Positions 1 through 6,315 of a stretch of DNA of 8,524 nucleotides are shown piece after piece. The stretch is from the NCBI GenBank assembly GCA_938046705.1, contig CALIWP010000010.1:1-8524 (forward strand), given 5' to 3'. The notes under the pieces are model-generated. The model worked only from the letters and a program-made list of their open reading frames with translations. It was not told where the DNA came from and did no database searches. Every line of letters begins with the position of its first letter. Within the stretch, counting starts at the first letter, position 1. Position numbers and translations under genes: made by a program. Origin of the DNA: an uncultured Campylobacter sp. GTDB lineage: Bacteria > Campylobacterota > Campylobacteria > Campylobacterales > Campylobacteraceae.

Positions 1-2
1 TA

Positions 3-266
3 TATGCAAAAGAGTATTTTTTATACTTTTTATTTATAACAACAGTATTATTTTTTGTTTTTGCAATTAGAAGTATAAGTTTTGTTTTATTTTATATGCC
101 AACTTGCGCCAAATTCTTCTCTGATTTCATTGATATGTTTGTTTATGGCGGCTTTAAATTTGATGTTTTTATATATCCATTTTTATTTATTTTAGTGGTA
201 TTTCTATATGACAAAACAAATAAAAAATTTAACTTTAAAAGGATAAAAAATGAAGGTAACAAATAA
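3..266 (+). CDS. 3' end of a small or truncated membrane protein (5' end outside window)
   Basis: An open frame enters from before base 1 and runs 87 residues to a TAA at 264-266. The first ATG in frame is residue 32, so the true start is probably upstream. Two hydrophobic, Phe/Ile/Leu-rich segments (about residues 5-31 and 55-69) look like membrane helices. Between them is a short loop with the pattern YGGFKFDV (48-55). A highly basic tail (70-87, Lys/Asn-rich) follows and would be cytosolic. The 'GG-(aromatic/Arg)-K/R-FD' loop recalls the membrane N-terminus of LTA-synthase/phosphoglycerol-transferase type sulfatases; if so, the catalytic domain is missing and this is a remnant. That assignment is inference from a short motif. 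It could equally be the complete C-terminus of an unrelated small membrane protein. Base composition is far more AT-rich than the rest of the window. Confidence 0.5.
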   Translation, partial: YAKEYFLYFLFITTVLFFVFAIRSISFVLFYMPTCAKFFSDFIDMFVYGGFKFDVFIYPFLFILVVFLYDKTNKKFNFKRIKNEGNK

Positions 267-324
267 GATTCCTCCGCAAGGAATGTCTTTGGGCATCAAT
301 ACTATGTCTCATACTTATTCATAG
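250..324 (+). CDS. 24-codon ORF of unknown function, possibly the 5' remnant of a longer gene
   Basis: An ATG at 250 is preceded by AAAGGA at 238-243 with a six-base gap, a convincing ribosome binding site. It overlaps the end of the upstream frame by 17 bases, as in an operon. The predicted peptide has 24 residues (it begins MKVTNKIPPQG and ends with HTYS before TAG at 322-324). It has no membrane segment or recognisable domain. The same frame stays open for 16 more codons after the TAG, to TAA at 373-375, so a point mutation may have shortened it, but the extension is too short to prove that. I do not recognise the family. It may be a true small peptide, a leader, or the start of a decayed gene. 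Confidence 0.3.
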   Translation: MKVTNKIPPQGMSLGINTMSHTYS

Positions 325-402
325 AAATTACGCAAATTGATGAAATACGTAACCGAAGCGGATTTCAAATTTTAAAGCCTAAAATCCATCATTTATAAAA
401 AA
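325..402. other. Gene-free junction between converging units, with a weak AT-rich inverted repeat
   Basis: No gene is seen here. Bases 369-374 (ATTTTA) and 380-385 (TAAAAT) form a perfect six-base inverted repeat around a five-base loop. GGATTT at 360-365 and AAATCC at 382-387 are an alternative pairing. Read on the minus strand, the DUF2130 stop codon is followed at once by a run of T. The region therefore lies where the minus-strand unit would be expected to terminate. The stems are AT-only or interrupted, so a terminator is only a weak possibility. Confidence 0.25.
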
Positions 403-1641
403 TTACTCCTCGCCCGCATCAAACCCCAGCTCCAGCGTCCTTATCTCCCCGATCGCATTTCCCGCGATCCCCTTTATCGAGCCAAACATCTCGATCGCGT
501 TGTCGCGCACCTTTTCGATCTGTTTTTCGCGGCTCTTCCAGATGCGTTTCATCGCGTTTTTCTCGCGCTCCAGCTCCTCGCTCATCGCAGAAAAGCCCTC
601 CACGATAGCCTCGATGCGCATCTTAAACTCGTTGCTAACCAGATACGAGTAGAGCATCTCCATCTTGTTTGAGCGGTTTTGCGCGGAGTTCCTAGCGAAA
701 TTTAGCTCCACGACGCCCTGTCTTAGCACGAAACAAAGCGCCTTAAACTCCTCGTAGTTGCACACCCATACGCCCTCAACCAGCCCCATGCGCTCTAGCT
801 CCTTTGGGCGCGCCTCGCTAACTAGCACCCCGACGTCGGCGCCTGAGGCGCGCATATCGGCCTTAAATTTTTCTATCCATTCGTTTGAGAAATTTTTCGT
901 GCGTTTGCTCTCGTAGTAGATTTTGCCGCAGTTTTGCACCTCGCGGGTATTTACGATCTGCATCACGTCCGCGCCGTTTGCGCCCTTTTTGACCTCGTCT
1001 ATGGTGTCAAATACGAACTTCTCCCGTAGCCACGCCTCGATGGCTAGCTCTTGCGTCTCGCCTTGTAGCTGCTCGCTGCCCTGCTCTATGCGCCTTTGCG
1101 CCTCGTTTAGCTGCTTTTTTAGCGCCTCTAGTTGCTCGTCTTTTTGCTTAAATTTTAGCTCGTTTTGCTCGGCTAGAGCCTTGCCCAGCCGCTCTTTTTC
1201 CTCGTTTAGGCGCTTGCTTAGCTCAGCCTCGGTTTTTGCCATCAGCGCGCTTTCAAATTCGCTCTTTTCTCGTTTTAACTTTTCTATCTCAAGCGTCTTT
1301 AAATTTAGCTCGTTTATCTGCTTTGACTTGGCTTCAAGCTCGGTTTTTAGGGCATTTACTATGTTTAAATTTTCGCCCTCGAGTTTTGCTTTTATCTCAT
1401 TTTCGAGCTCGGTTTTTTTAGCGCTTAAGGCTGCGGCAAATTTAGCGTCGAATTCTTTTTCCTTCGCGTTTAAAGCGTCCAAATGTGCCTTGTATTCGGC
1501 CCTTTTGGTCTCGATCTCTTTATCAAATTCTCGCCTGGCCGCCGCCATTTTTTGCTTCATTTCAAGCTCAAGCTCGGTTTTAAGAGCCAAATTTACATCG
1601 ACCTCGGCGCCGCAGTTGCCGCATTTTACGCTACTTTGCAT
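403..1641 (-). CDS. DUF2130 family protein: long coiled coil plus possible PD-(D/E)XK-like domain
   Basis: 412 residues. There is one CxxC pair near the N-terminus (C7, C10), resembling half of a zinc ribbon. A Lys/Glu-rich, almost proline-free segment from about 18 to 190 should be a long coiled coil. The conserved DUF2130 domain follows (about 192-310): LQGETQELAIE (192-202), then GAD (223-225), then YYESKRTKNFSNEWI (242-256). A second charged helical stretch fills the C-terminus (about 345-375). The order E195/E198, D225, E244-x-K246 fits the core of a PD-(D/E)XK nuclease-like fold; that fold and any nuclease activity are inference. No signal peptide or membrane segment is visible, so it is presumably cytosolic. 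The ATG follows the putP stop with no gap, and GAGG inside the end of putP serves as ribosome binding site, so the two are probably co-transcribed and coupled. The biological role of the family is not established. Confidence 0.9.
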   Translation of the reverse strand: MQSSVKCGNCGAEVDVNLALKTELELEMKQKMAAARREFDKEIETKRAEYKAHLDALNAKEKEFDAKFAAALSAKKTELENEIKAKLEGENLNIVNALKTELEAKSKQINELNLKTLEIEKLKREKSEFESALMAKTEAELSKRLNEEKERLGKALAEQNELKFKQKDEQLEALKKQLNEAQRRIEQGSEQLQGETQELAIEAWLREKFVFDTIDEVKKGANGADVMQIVNTREVQNCGKIYYESKRTKNFSNEWIEKFKADMRASGADVGVLVSEARPKELERMGLVEGVWVCNYEEFKALCFVLRQGVVELNFARNSAQNRSNKMEMLYSYLVSNEFKMRIEAIVEGFSAMSEELEREKNAMKRIWKSREKQIEKVRDNAIEMFGSIKGIAGNAIGEIRTLELGFDAGEE

Positions 1642-3132
1642 TTACAGCCTCGTTTTCATTTTTTCAAATTCGTCCTGCACAGTGGCCGAGTTTGGCTCGT
1701 TGCTCATCTTGTCTATCGCGTCGCCGTAGAGGCTGGTTAGATAAATCACGACGCAAGAAACCGCAAAGCCGGGCAATATCTCGTAAACGTAAGAATTTAG
1801 CCCAAGCGCGATCCACGCTATCACCGTCGCTCCGCCCGTTATCATGCCTAGAAGCGCCGCTAGCGCGCTCATCCTGCGCCAATAAAGGCTAAAAAGCAGC
1901 ACCGGCCCAAAGCTCGCGCCAAAGCCCGCCCACGCGTAACCCACGACATTTAGCACGCTTTCGTTAAAGCTAAAAGCAAGCGCGGTAGCCACTAGCGCGA
2001 CGGCCAGGACGGCGTATCTGCCGGCTGCGACCTGGGCTTTTTGCGAAATTTCTTTTTTGTAAAAGGCAAACACAAAGTCCTGCGTCACCGAGCTTGCGCT
2101 AACCAAAAGCTGACTAGAAATCGTACTCATGATAGCTGAAAGCACGGCCGAGATAATAATACCCACGAAAAACGGATGAAACAGCGTCTCGCCAAGCTGC
2201 AAAAAGACCTTTTCGGGGTCTGCTAGAGGCAAATTTAACTCGCTGTAATACACAAAGCCGATCAGTCCGCTCATCATCGCTCCGGCTAAGCCGATCGCCA
2301 TCCAGCCGATACCGATGCGGCGCGCTTGGGCTAGCTCTTTTGAGCTTCGTATCGCCATAAACCTAACGATGATGTGCGGCTGTCCGAAGTAGCCAAGCCC
2401 CCACGCCATGAGTCCTAAGATGCTTAAAAAAGTCTGGTCGTAAAAGACGTTTAGGTGGTTTTTGCCGTATTTGGCGACCTCGCTCCAAAAGGTAGCGCCG
2501 TCTGGCAAATTTAGATTACAAAACGCTACTACGGGTACGGCGACGAGCACCAAAAACATCAGCATGCCCTGAAACGCGTCCGTGATGCAAACCGCGCGAA
2601 ATCCGCCGAAAAACGTGTAAAAAACGACGATAGCCAGCGTAAAAATCGCACCAAATTTAAAATCTAATCCAAAAAAGCTCTCAAAACTCTTGCCACCCGC
2701 TATTATGCCGCTACTAACGTAAAGCGTGAAAAATATCAAGATCAAAAGGCCCGAGACTATGCGTAAAATTTTAGTCTCGTCTTTGAAGCGGTTTTGTAAG
2801 AAATCGGGAATCGTGATGCTGTCGCTCGCAACCTCGGTATAGACGCGCAGACGCTTTGCTAAAAATAGGTAATTACAATACGCTCCTATAACAAGCCCCA
2901 AAACCATCCAAATCGTAGCCAGCCCCGTGGCATATAGCGCGCCCGGCACGCCTAGCAGCATCCAACCGCTCATATCGCTAGCTCCGGCGCTTAGCGCGGT
3001 TACAACCGGCCCTAGGCGGCGGTTGTCGAGCAGATATTCGCCCATATTGGCGTTTTTGTTATAAGAGTATCGCCCCACGAAAAGCAAAAATCCAAAATAC
3101 AGCGCGATGGCGATATAGCGTGCATAGTCCAT
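1642..3132 (-). CDS. putP: Sodium/proline symporter PutP
   Basis: 496 residues, close to the roughly 500 of E. coli PutP, and hydrophobic throughout, as expected for the thirteen-helix SSS (solute:sodium symporter) family of the inner membrane. It couples L-proline uptake to Na+ entry. Diagnostic stretches are present: ASDMSGWMLLGVPGA (51-65) in helix 2, which carries the Na+-site Asp (D53) and Ser (S55); GLGYFGQPHIIVRFMAI (245-261); and SAIMSTISSQLLVSAS (332-347), whose Ser/Thr pair (S336, T337) matches the helix 9 Na+ ligands. The ATG at 3130-3132 is preceded on the minus strand by GAGGG at suitable spacing. It is transcribed divergently from the amino-acid ABC operon and is followed directly by the DUF2130 gene. 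Proline is a major carbon source for campylobacters, so the gene fits the host. Proline as substrate rests on family similarity. Confidence 0.95.
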   Translation of the reverse strand: MDYARYIAIALYFGFLLFVGRYSYNKNANMGEYLLDNRRLGPVVTALSAGASDMSGWMLLGVPGALYATGLATIWMVLGLVIGAYCNYLFLAKRLRVYTEVASDSITIPDFLQNRFKDETKILRIVSGLLILIFFTLYVSSGIIAGGKSFESFFGLDFKFGAIFTLAIVVFYTFFGGFRAVCITDAFQGMLMFLVLVAVPVVAFCNLNLPDGATFWSEVAKYGKNHLNVFYDQTFLSILGLMAWGLGYFGQPHIIVRFMAIRSSKELAQARRIGIGWMAIGLAGAMMSGLIGFVYYSELNLPLADPEKVFLQLGETLFHPFFVGIIISAVLSAIMSTISSQLLVSASSVTQDFVFAFYKKEISQKAQVAAGRYAVLAVALVATALAFSFNESVLNVVGYAWAGFGASFGPVLLFSLYWRRMSALAALLGMITGGATVIAWIALGLNSYVYEILPGFAVSCVVIYLTSLYGDAIDKMSNEPNSATVQDEFEKMKTRL

Positions 3133-3166
3133 TAAATTTCCCTCGGTTTTTTAAATTTGAGTTACG

Positions 3167-3172
3167 ATAATA
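3167..3172 (-). promoter_or_regulatory. Possible -10 element for putP
   Basis: On the minus strand these bases read TATTAT, one base from the sigma-70 -10 consensus, about 35 bases before the putP start. The surrounding DNA is AT-rich with repeated T/A tracts, as in campylobacter promoters, which usually lack a clear -35 box. No convincing -35 is seen. The prediction comes from position and composition only. Confidence 0.35.
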
Positions 3173-3235
3173 TGATAAATTTGTTTAAAAGATAATTTTT
3201 TCGCATAAAAAAGGTTAAATTTATATTTTTTTCCG

Positions 3236-3241
3236 TATTAT
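3236..3241 (+). promoter_or_regulatory. Possible -10 element for the ABC importer operon
   Basis: TATTAT lies about 32 bases before the permease start, after a T tract (3225-3232). This would leave a short leader of about 25 bases. It sits at the edge of a spaced inverted repeat (GGTTAA at 3213-3218, TTAACC at 3241-3246). No clear -35 box is present, which is usual for this genus. Confidence 0.35.
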
Positions 3242-3272
3242 TAACCCTCATTACACTTTTAAGGTTTAAGAA

Positions 3273-3983
3273 ATGCTAAACGAAAAATTTTTCAGGGCGC
3301 TGTTTTTCGTCGTCATCGTCTCCGCGGGCGTTTACTATTTTTATCCGACGGAGCTAAACGAGGCGCAACGTCTAGCTTACCTTAAAAGCTATGGCGTGAC
3401 GCTGGGACTCACCATAGGCGGCACGGCTATCGGCGTGACTTTGGGCTTTATTTTGGCGTTTTTAAAGTTTTTAAATATCAAAATTTTAAGCTTTCTCATC
3501 GACGAATACGTAGATATCCTGCGCGGAACGCCGATTATTTTGCAGCTTCTTATATTTTCGGTCGTGATTTTCGCGACCTGGAGCGATAACTTTTACGTCG
3601 CTTTAATCGCGCTTGGGCTAAACAGCTCCGCCTACGTCGCAGAAATCGTGCGTAGCGGCATAAATAGCGTCGATAAAGGGCAAATGGAAGCCGCAAGGGC
3701 GATGGGCCTAAACTACTACGTCTCGATGCGAGAGGTGGTGTTCCCGCAGGCAACCAAAAACATCTTGCCTGCGCTTGCGAACGAATTTATCTCGCTTTTT
3801 AAAGAGACGTCAGTCGTTGGCTACATCAGCGTCATCGACATCACGATGCAAAGCAAAAGCCTACAAGCGGTGTTTTATAGCCCAGAGCCCGTCATTTTCA
3901 CGGGCATAGTTTACTACGTCAGCGTGAAGTTCTTTACGTTTTTGGTTAAAATTTTAGAGAGGAGACTAAATCGCCATGATTGA
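3273..3983 (+). CDS. Polar amino acid ABC transporter permease (HisM/GlnP family)
   Basis: 236 residues, a typical length. It is an inner-membrane subunit of an amino-acid importer. Hydrophobic segments lie at about 7-23, 43-66, 88-118, 165-190 and 207-226. RGTP (84-87) is the conserved family motif after the second membrane segment of the transport domain. The cytoplasmic coupling (EAA) loop is clear: MEAARAMGLNYYVSMREVVFPQA (138-160), with E139-A-A and G145 as the contact for the ATPase. AAGG at 3261-3264 sits at suitable distance from the ATG. Only one permease gene is present, so a homodimer is expected, as in cystine and some histidine/arginine systems that use a single membrane subunit. 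The stop overlaps the ATPase start by eight bases. Substrate cannot be named from the permease. Confidence 0.93.
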   Translation: MLNEKFFRALFFVVIVSAGVYYFYPTELNEAQRLAYLKSYGVTLGLTIGGTAIGVTLGFILAFLKFLNIKILSFLIDEYVDILRGTPIILQLLIFSVVIFATWSDNFYVALIALGLNSSAYVAEIVRSGINSVDKGQMEAARAMGLNYYVSMREVVFPQATKNILPALANEFISLFKETSVVGYISVIDITMQSKSLQAVFYSPEPVIFTGIVYYVSVKFFTFLVKILERRLNRHD

Positions 3984-4704
3984 GATTAGAAATTTGAGTA
4001 AAAATTACGGCGATTTACGCGTCCTAGACGATATCAGCGTAGATATCAAACAAGGCGAAATCATCGCTATCATAGGCCCTAGCGGCGGCGGAAAGAGTAC
4101 ATTTTTGCGCTGCATAAACCGCCTAGAAGAGCCAAGCGGCGGGCACATCAAGATAAACGGCGAAGATATCACCGACAAAAAAACGGATATAAATAAAATC
4201 CGTCAAAAAGTGAGCATGGTTTTTCAGCACTTTAACCTTTTTGCAAATAAAAACGTCTTGCAAAATTTAACCCTAGCTCCGATAAAAGCGGGAATTTTGG
4301 ATAAAGAAAGCGCAGAAAAAAGAGCCGACGAGCTACTAAAAAGCGTGGGTCTAAGCGATAAAAAATACGCCTTCCCGCACAAGCTCTCGGGCGGTCAAAA
4401 GCAGCGTATAGCAATCGCTAGAAGCCTAGCGATGAATCCCGAGGTCATACTCTTTGATGAGCCGACCAGCGCACTAGATCCAGAGATGATCGGCGAAGTG
4501 CTAGACATCATGAAAGACGTCGCGGCAAAGGGCATCACGATGCTAGTCGTCACGCACGAGATGGGCTTTGCTAAAAACGTGGCAAATAGGATATTTTTCA
4601 TGCACGGCGGTAAAATAGCCGTGGACGACACGCCTAAAAATGTTTTCGAAAACCCTAGCAATCAGCGTTTGCAGGATTTTCTAGGTAAAATTTTAAACCA
4701 CTAA
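3976..4704 (+). CDS. Polar amino acid ABC transporter ATP-binding protein (GlnQ/HisP family)
   Basis: 242 residues, full length for the family. It powers import by hydrolysing ATP on the cytoplasmic face of the permease. All motifs are intact: Walker A GPSGGGKST (34-42), Q-loop Q84 in VFQHFNLF, signature LSGGQ (137-141), Walker B VILFDEP (157-163) with D161 and catalytic E162, D-loop SALD (165-168), and switch histidine H194 in THEMGFA. FQHFNLF and THEMGFA are typical of the polar amino acid subfamily. The ATG lies inside the end of the permease gene (eight-base overlap), and GAGGAG at 3959-3964 is rather far upstream, so translation is probably coupled to the permease. The next gene follows after twelve bases. 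Confidence 0.96.
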   Translation: MIEIRNLSKNYGDLRVLDDISVDIKQGEIIAIIGPSGGGKSTFLRCINRLEEPSGGHIKINGEDITDKKTDINKIRQKVSMVFQHFNLFANKNVLQNLTLAPIKAGILDKESAEKRADELLKSVGLSDKKYAFPHKLSGGQKQRIAIARSLAMNPEVILFDEPTSALDPEMIGEVLDIMKDVAAKGITMLVVTHEMGFAKNVANRIFFMHGGKIAVDDTPKNVFENPSNQRLQDFLGKILNH

Positions 4705-4711
4705 AAGGAGG
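4705..4711 (+). promoter_or_regulatory. Strong ribosome binding site of the first binding-protein gene
   Basis: AAGGAGG is a perfect Shine-Dalgarno sequence, five bases before the ATG at 4717. It fixes the start of the lipoprotein despite its unusually long N-terminal region before the lipobox. It is stronger than the sites of the permease and ATPase, consistent with a need for excess binding protein. Confidence 0.8.
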
Positions 4712-4716
4712 TCAAA

Positions 4717-5538
4717 ATGTCACAAAACATCGTTGCGGCTTTGTCCGCCGGCAAATTTAAAAAACTTTTCGTTTTCGTAGCCGCCGCTTTGATGCTTTCA
4801 GGCTGCGGTCAAAGCTCGAATGAAAAAGCGAGCAAAGACGCCGCAGTAAAAAACGAGGCAGCCCCCGTAGCGGTACAACAAACGATAAGAGTGGGTTCGA
4901 GCGCGGACTATCCGCCGTTTGAGTATATTGACGAGCACAACAAGATCGTAGGCTTTGAAATCGATATGATAGAGGCCGTCGGTAAGAAAATCGGCGTCAA
5001 ATTTGACATACAAAATATGAGCTTTGACGGACTGATCCCAGCTCTAAAAACAGGCAAGATAGACGCCGCACTAAGCGGTATGAGCGCGACCGAGGAGAGA
5101 AGAAAATCAGTCGATTTTACGAAGCCTTATTATTTTTCGGATAATCTTTTCATCCGCAAAAAAGGCACCGACGTAAATGCGACCAATATGCATCTCAAAA
5201 AAATAAGCGCGCAAATAGGCACATTGCAAGAGACCGCGGCTAAATCCATCTGCGGCGACCTAGCCGTGCCTGCAGAGACCGTAGCGGCCGCGATTTTATC
5301 GCTAAAAGCGGGCAAAATCGACGTCGTGCTAACAGATAGCCCGATCGGCTACGAGTATCTAAAGCAAAACTCGGATTTAGAAGAGTTTTTAAAGCTTCCA
5401 GACGGCACCGAAGGCTTTGCCGTAGCGTTTAATAAAGGCAAGCACCTAGAACTAATCGGCAAAATAGACGCCGCGATAGAGGAGCTCAAAAAGAGCGGCG
5501 AATTTGACAAGATGATGGAAAAATACGACCTGAAGTAA
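4717..5538 (+). CDS. Amino-acid-binding lipoprotein of the ABC importer (SBP family 3)
   Basis: 273 residues. The signal sequence has a long n-region (1-16), a hydrophobic core (17-27) and the lipobox L-S-G-C with lipidated Cys at 30, followed by an Ala/Lys-rich linker to about 54. The mature part is a two-lobed family 3 binding protein: IRVGSSADYPPFEY (57-70), IVGFEIDMIEAVGKKIG (77-93), FDGLIPALKTGKIDA (103-117), TEERRKSVDFTKPYY (125-139) with R128 at the usual carboxylate-binding arginine, and TDSPIGYEYL (206-215) with D207 near the usual amino-group ligand. It would capture an amino acid and hand it to the permease. The position that is Asp in HisJ and Glu in ArtJ is Ser62 here, so a basic substrate is not indicated. 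The overall resemblance is to ArtJ/CjaA-type proteins. Specificity cannot be read from sequence. It is paralogous to the next gene. Confidence 0.94.
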   Translation: MSQNIVAALSAGKFKKLFVFVAAALMLSGCGQSSNEKASKDAAVKNEAAPVAVQQTIRVGSSADYPPFEYIDEHNKIVGFEIDMIEAVGKKIGVKFDIQNMSFDGLIPALKTGKIDAALSGMSATEERRKSVDFTKPYYFSDNLFIRKKGTDVNATNMHLKKISAQIGTLQETAAKSICGDLAVPAETVAAAILSLKAGKIDVVLTDSPIGYEYLKQNSDLEEFLKLPDGTEGFAVAFNKGKHLELIGKIDAAIEELKKSGEFDKMMEKYDLK

Positions 5539-5547
5539 ATTTGCGAG

Positions 5548-5565
5548 CCCGCACCGTGTCGCGGG
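5548..5565 (+). repeat. G+C-rich hairpin after the first binding-protein gene
   Basis: CCCGC (5548-5552) and GCGGG (5561-5565) can pair around an eight-base loop, ten bases after the stop of the lipoprotein gene. There is no following T run, so a full terminator is unlikely. A role in protecting the 3' end of a processed message, or partial termination, is possible. Confidence 0.45.
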
Positions 5566-5566
5566 A

Positions 5567-5588
5567 TTAAATTTGAAACCAAATTTAA
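5567..5588 (+). repeat. Perfect nine-base AT-rich hairpin touching the next ribosome binding site
   Basis: TTAAATTTG (5567-5575) and CAAATTTAA (5580-5588) are perfect inverse complements around the loop AAAC. The last base of the stem is the first A of the AAGGAG ribosome binding site (5588-5593) of the second binding protein. The hairpin could tune access of ribosomes to that site or mark an mRNA processing boundary. Both are inference; the repeat itself is plain in the sequence. Confidence 0.55.
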
Positions 5589-5598
5589 AGGAGAGAAA

Positions 5599-6315
5599 AT
5601 GAAAAAGATTTTTGCGCTGCTTTTAGCGGCTCTAGCTACGCTTGGCGCCGCCGAGCTAAAGATCGGTACAGCCGCCAACTATCCGCCGTTTGAGTACGTG
5701 GACGAGCAAAACAAGATCACGGGCTTTGATATGGATCTAGTAGCGGAGCTCGCTAAACGCGCGGGTTTTGAGTACAAGATCGTAAATATGAGCTTTGACG
5801 GCCTAATCCCAGCTCTAAAAACTGGCAAGATCGACGCCGTAGCAAGCGCGATGAGCGCGACAGACGATAGACGAAAGTCGGTTGATTTCACGCAGGCTTA
5901 CTATGCGACCGAAAACATCTACTTGCGCGCTAAAGGTAACGACGCTCTCGCAAGCAAAGAGGCCCTAAACGGTAAAAGAGTAGGCGTACAGCAAGGCACG
6001 GTCCAAGAGATCGCCGCTAACGCTATCGCAGGCGCTAAAGTCGTGCCTGCCGAGGATCCGGTTCCGCTAATCATGGGACTAAAAAAAGGCAAGATAGACG
6101 CGGTCGTGCTTGATAGTTCGATCGGCTATGGATTTTTAAAGAAAAATCCGGAGCTTGAGGAATTTTACAAAGAAAACGACGGTAGCGAGGGCTTTTCTAT
6201 GGCGTTTGATAAAGGCAAGCAAGCAGGTCTAATCGCAAAAATAAACGCTGCTCTCGACGAGATGAAAAAAGACGGCAGCTACGATAAACTGCTAGAAAAA
6301 TACGATCTGAAATAA
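5599..6315 (+). CDS. Second amino-acid-binding protein of the ABC importer, periplasmic (SBP family 3)
   Basis: 238 residues. An N-terminal signal peptide (1 to about 18) of the ordinary secreted type ends in GAAE with no lipobox cysteine, and the whole protein is free of cysteine, so it should be soluble in the periplasm. Family 3 motifs follow the same order as in the preceding paralogue: LKIGTAANYPPFEYV (20-34), ITGFDMDLVAELAKRAG (40-56), MSFDGLIPALKTGKIDA (64-80), ATDDRRKSVDFTQAYY (87-102) with R91, and LDSSIGYGFL (171-180) with D172. Ala25 replaces the acidic residue of HisJ/ArtJ. AAGGAG at 5588-5593 sits six bases from the ATG. It probably shares the upstream permease and ATPase, broadening affinity or substrate range. 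An alternative is a regulatory or decoy partner. The stop shares one base with the start of the next gene. Confidence 0.93.
   Translation: MKKIFALLLAALATLGAAELKIGTAANYPPFEYVDEQNKITGFDMDLVAELAKRAGFEYKIVNMSFDGLIPALKTGKIDAVASAMSATDDRRKSVDFTQAYYATENIYLRAKGNDALASKEALNGKRVGVQQGTVQEIAANAIAGAKVVPAEDPVPLIMGLKKGKIDAVVLDSSIGYGFLKKNPELEEFYKENDGSEGFSMAFDKGKQAGLIAKINAALDEMKKDGSYDKLLEKYDLK

Noticed and set aside
923..1729. 268-residue plus-strand open frame opposite the DUF2130 gene
   Set aside because: It is Ser/Phe/Leu-rich, which is what the antisense of a Glu/Lys/Ala-rich coiled coil gives; it has no ribosome binding site or domain and crosses into putP. It is a shadow.
5548..5588. Rho-independent terminator between the binding-protein genes
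   Set aside because: The G+C-rich stem has only five pairs and no T run follows; the second stem is AT-only and leads straight into a ribosome binding site.
5349..5678. 109-residue minus-strand open frame across the spacer of the two binding proteins
   Set aside because: Mostly antisense to the two binding-protein genes, Ser/Ala-rich without motifs; a shadow despite covering the spacer.
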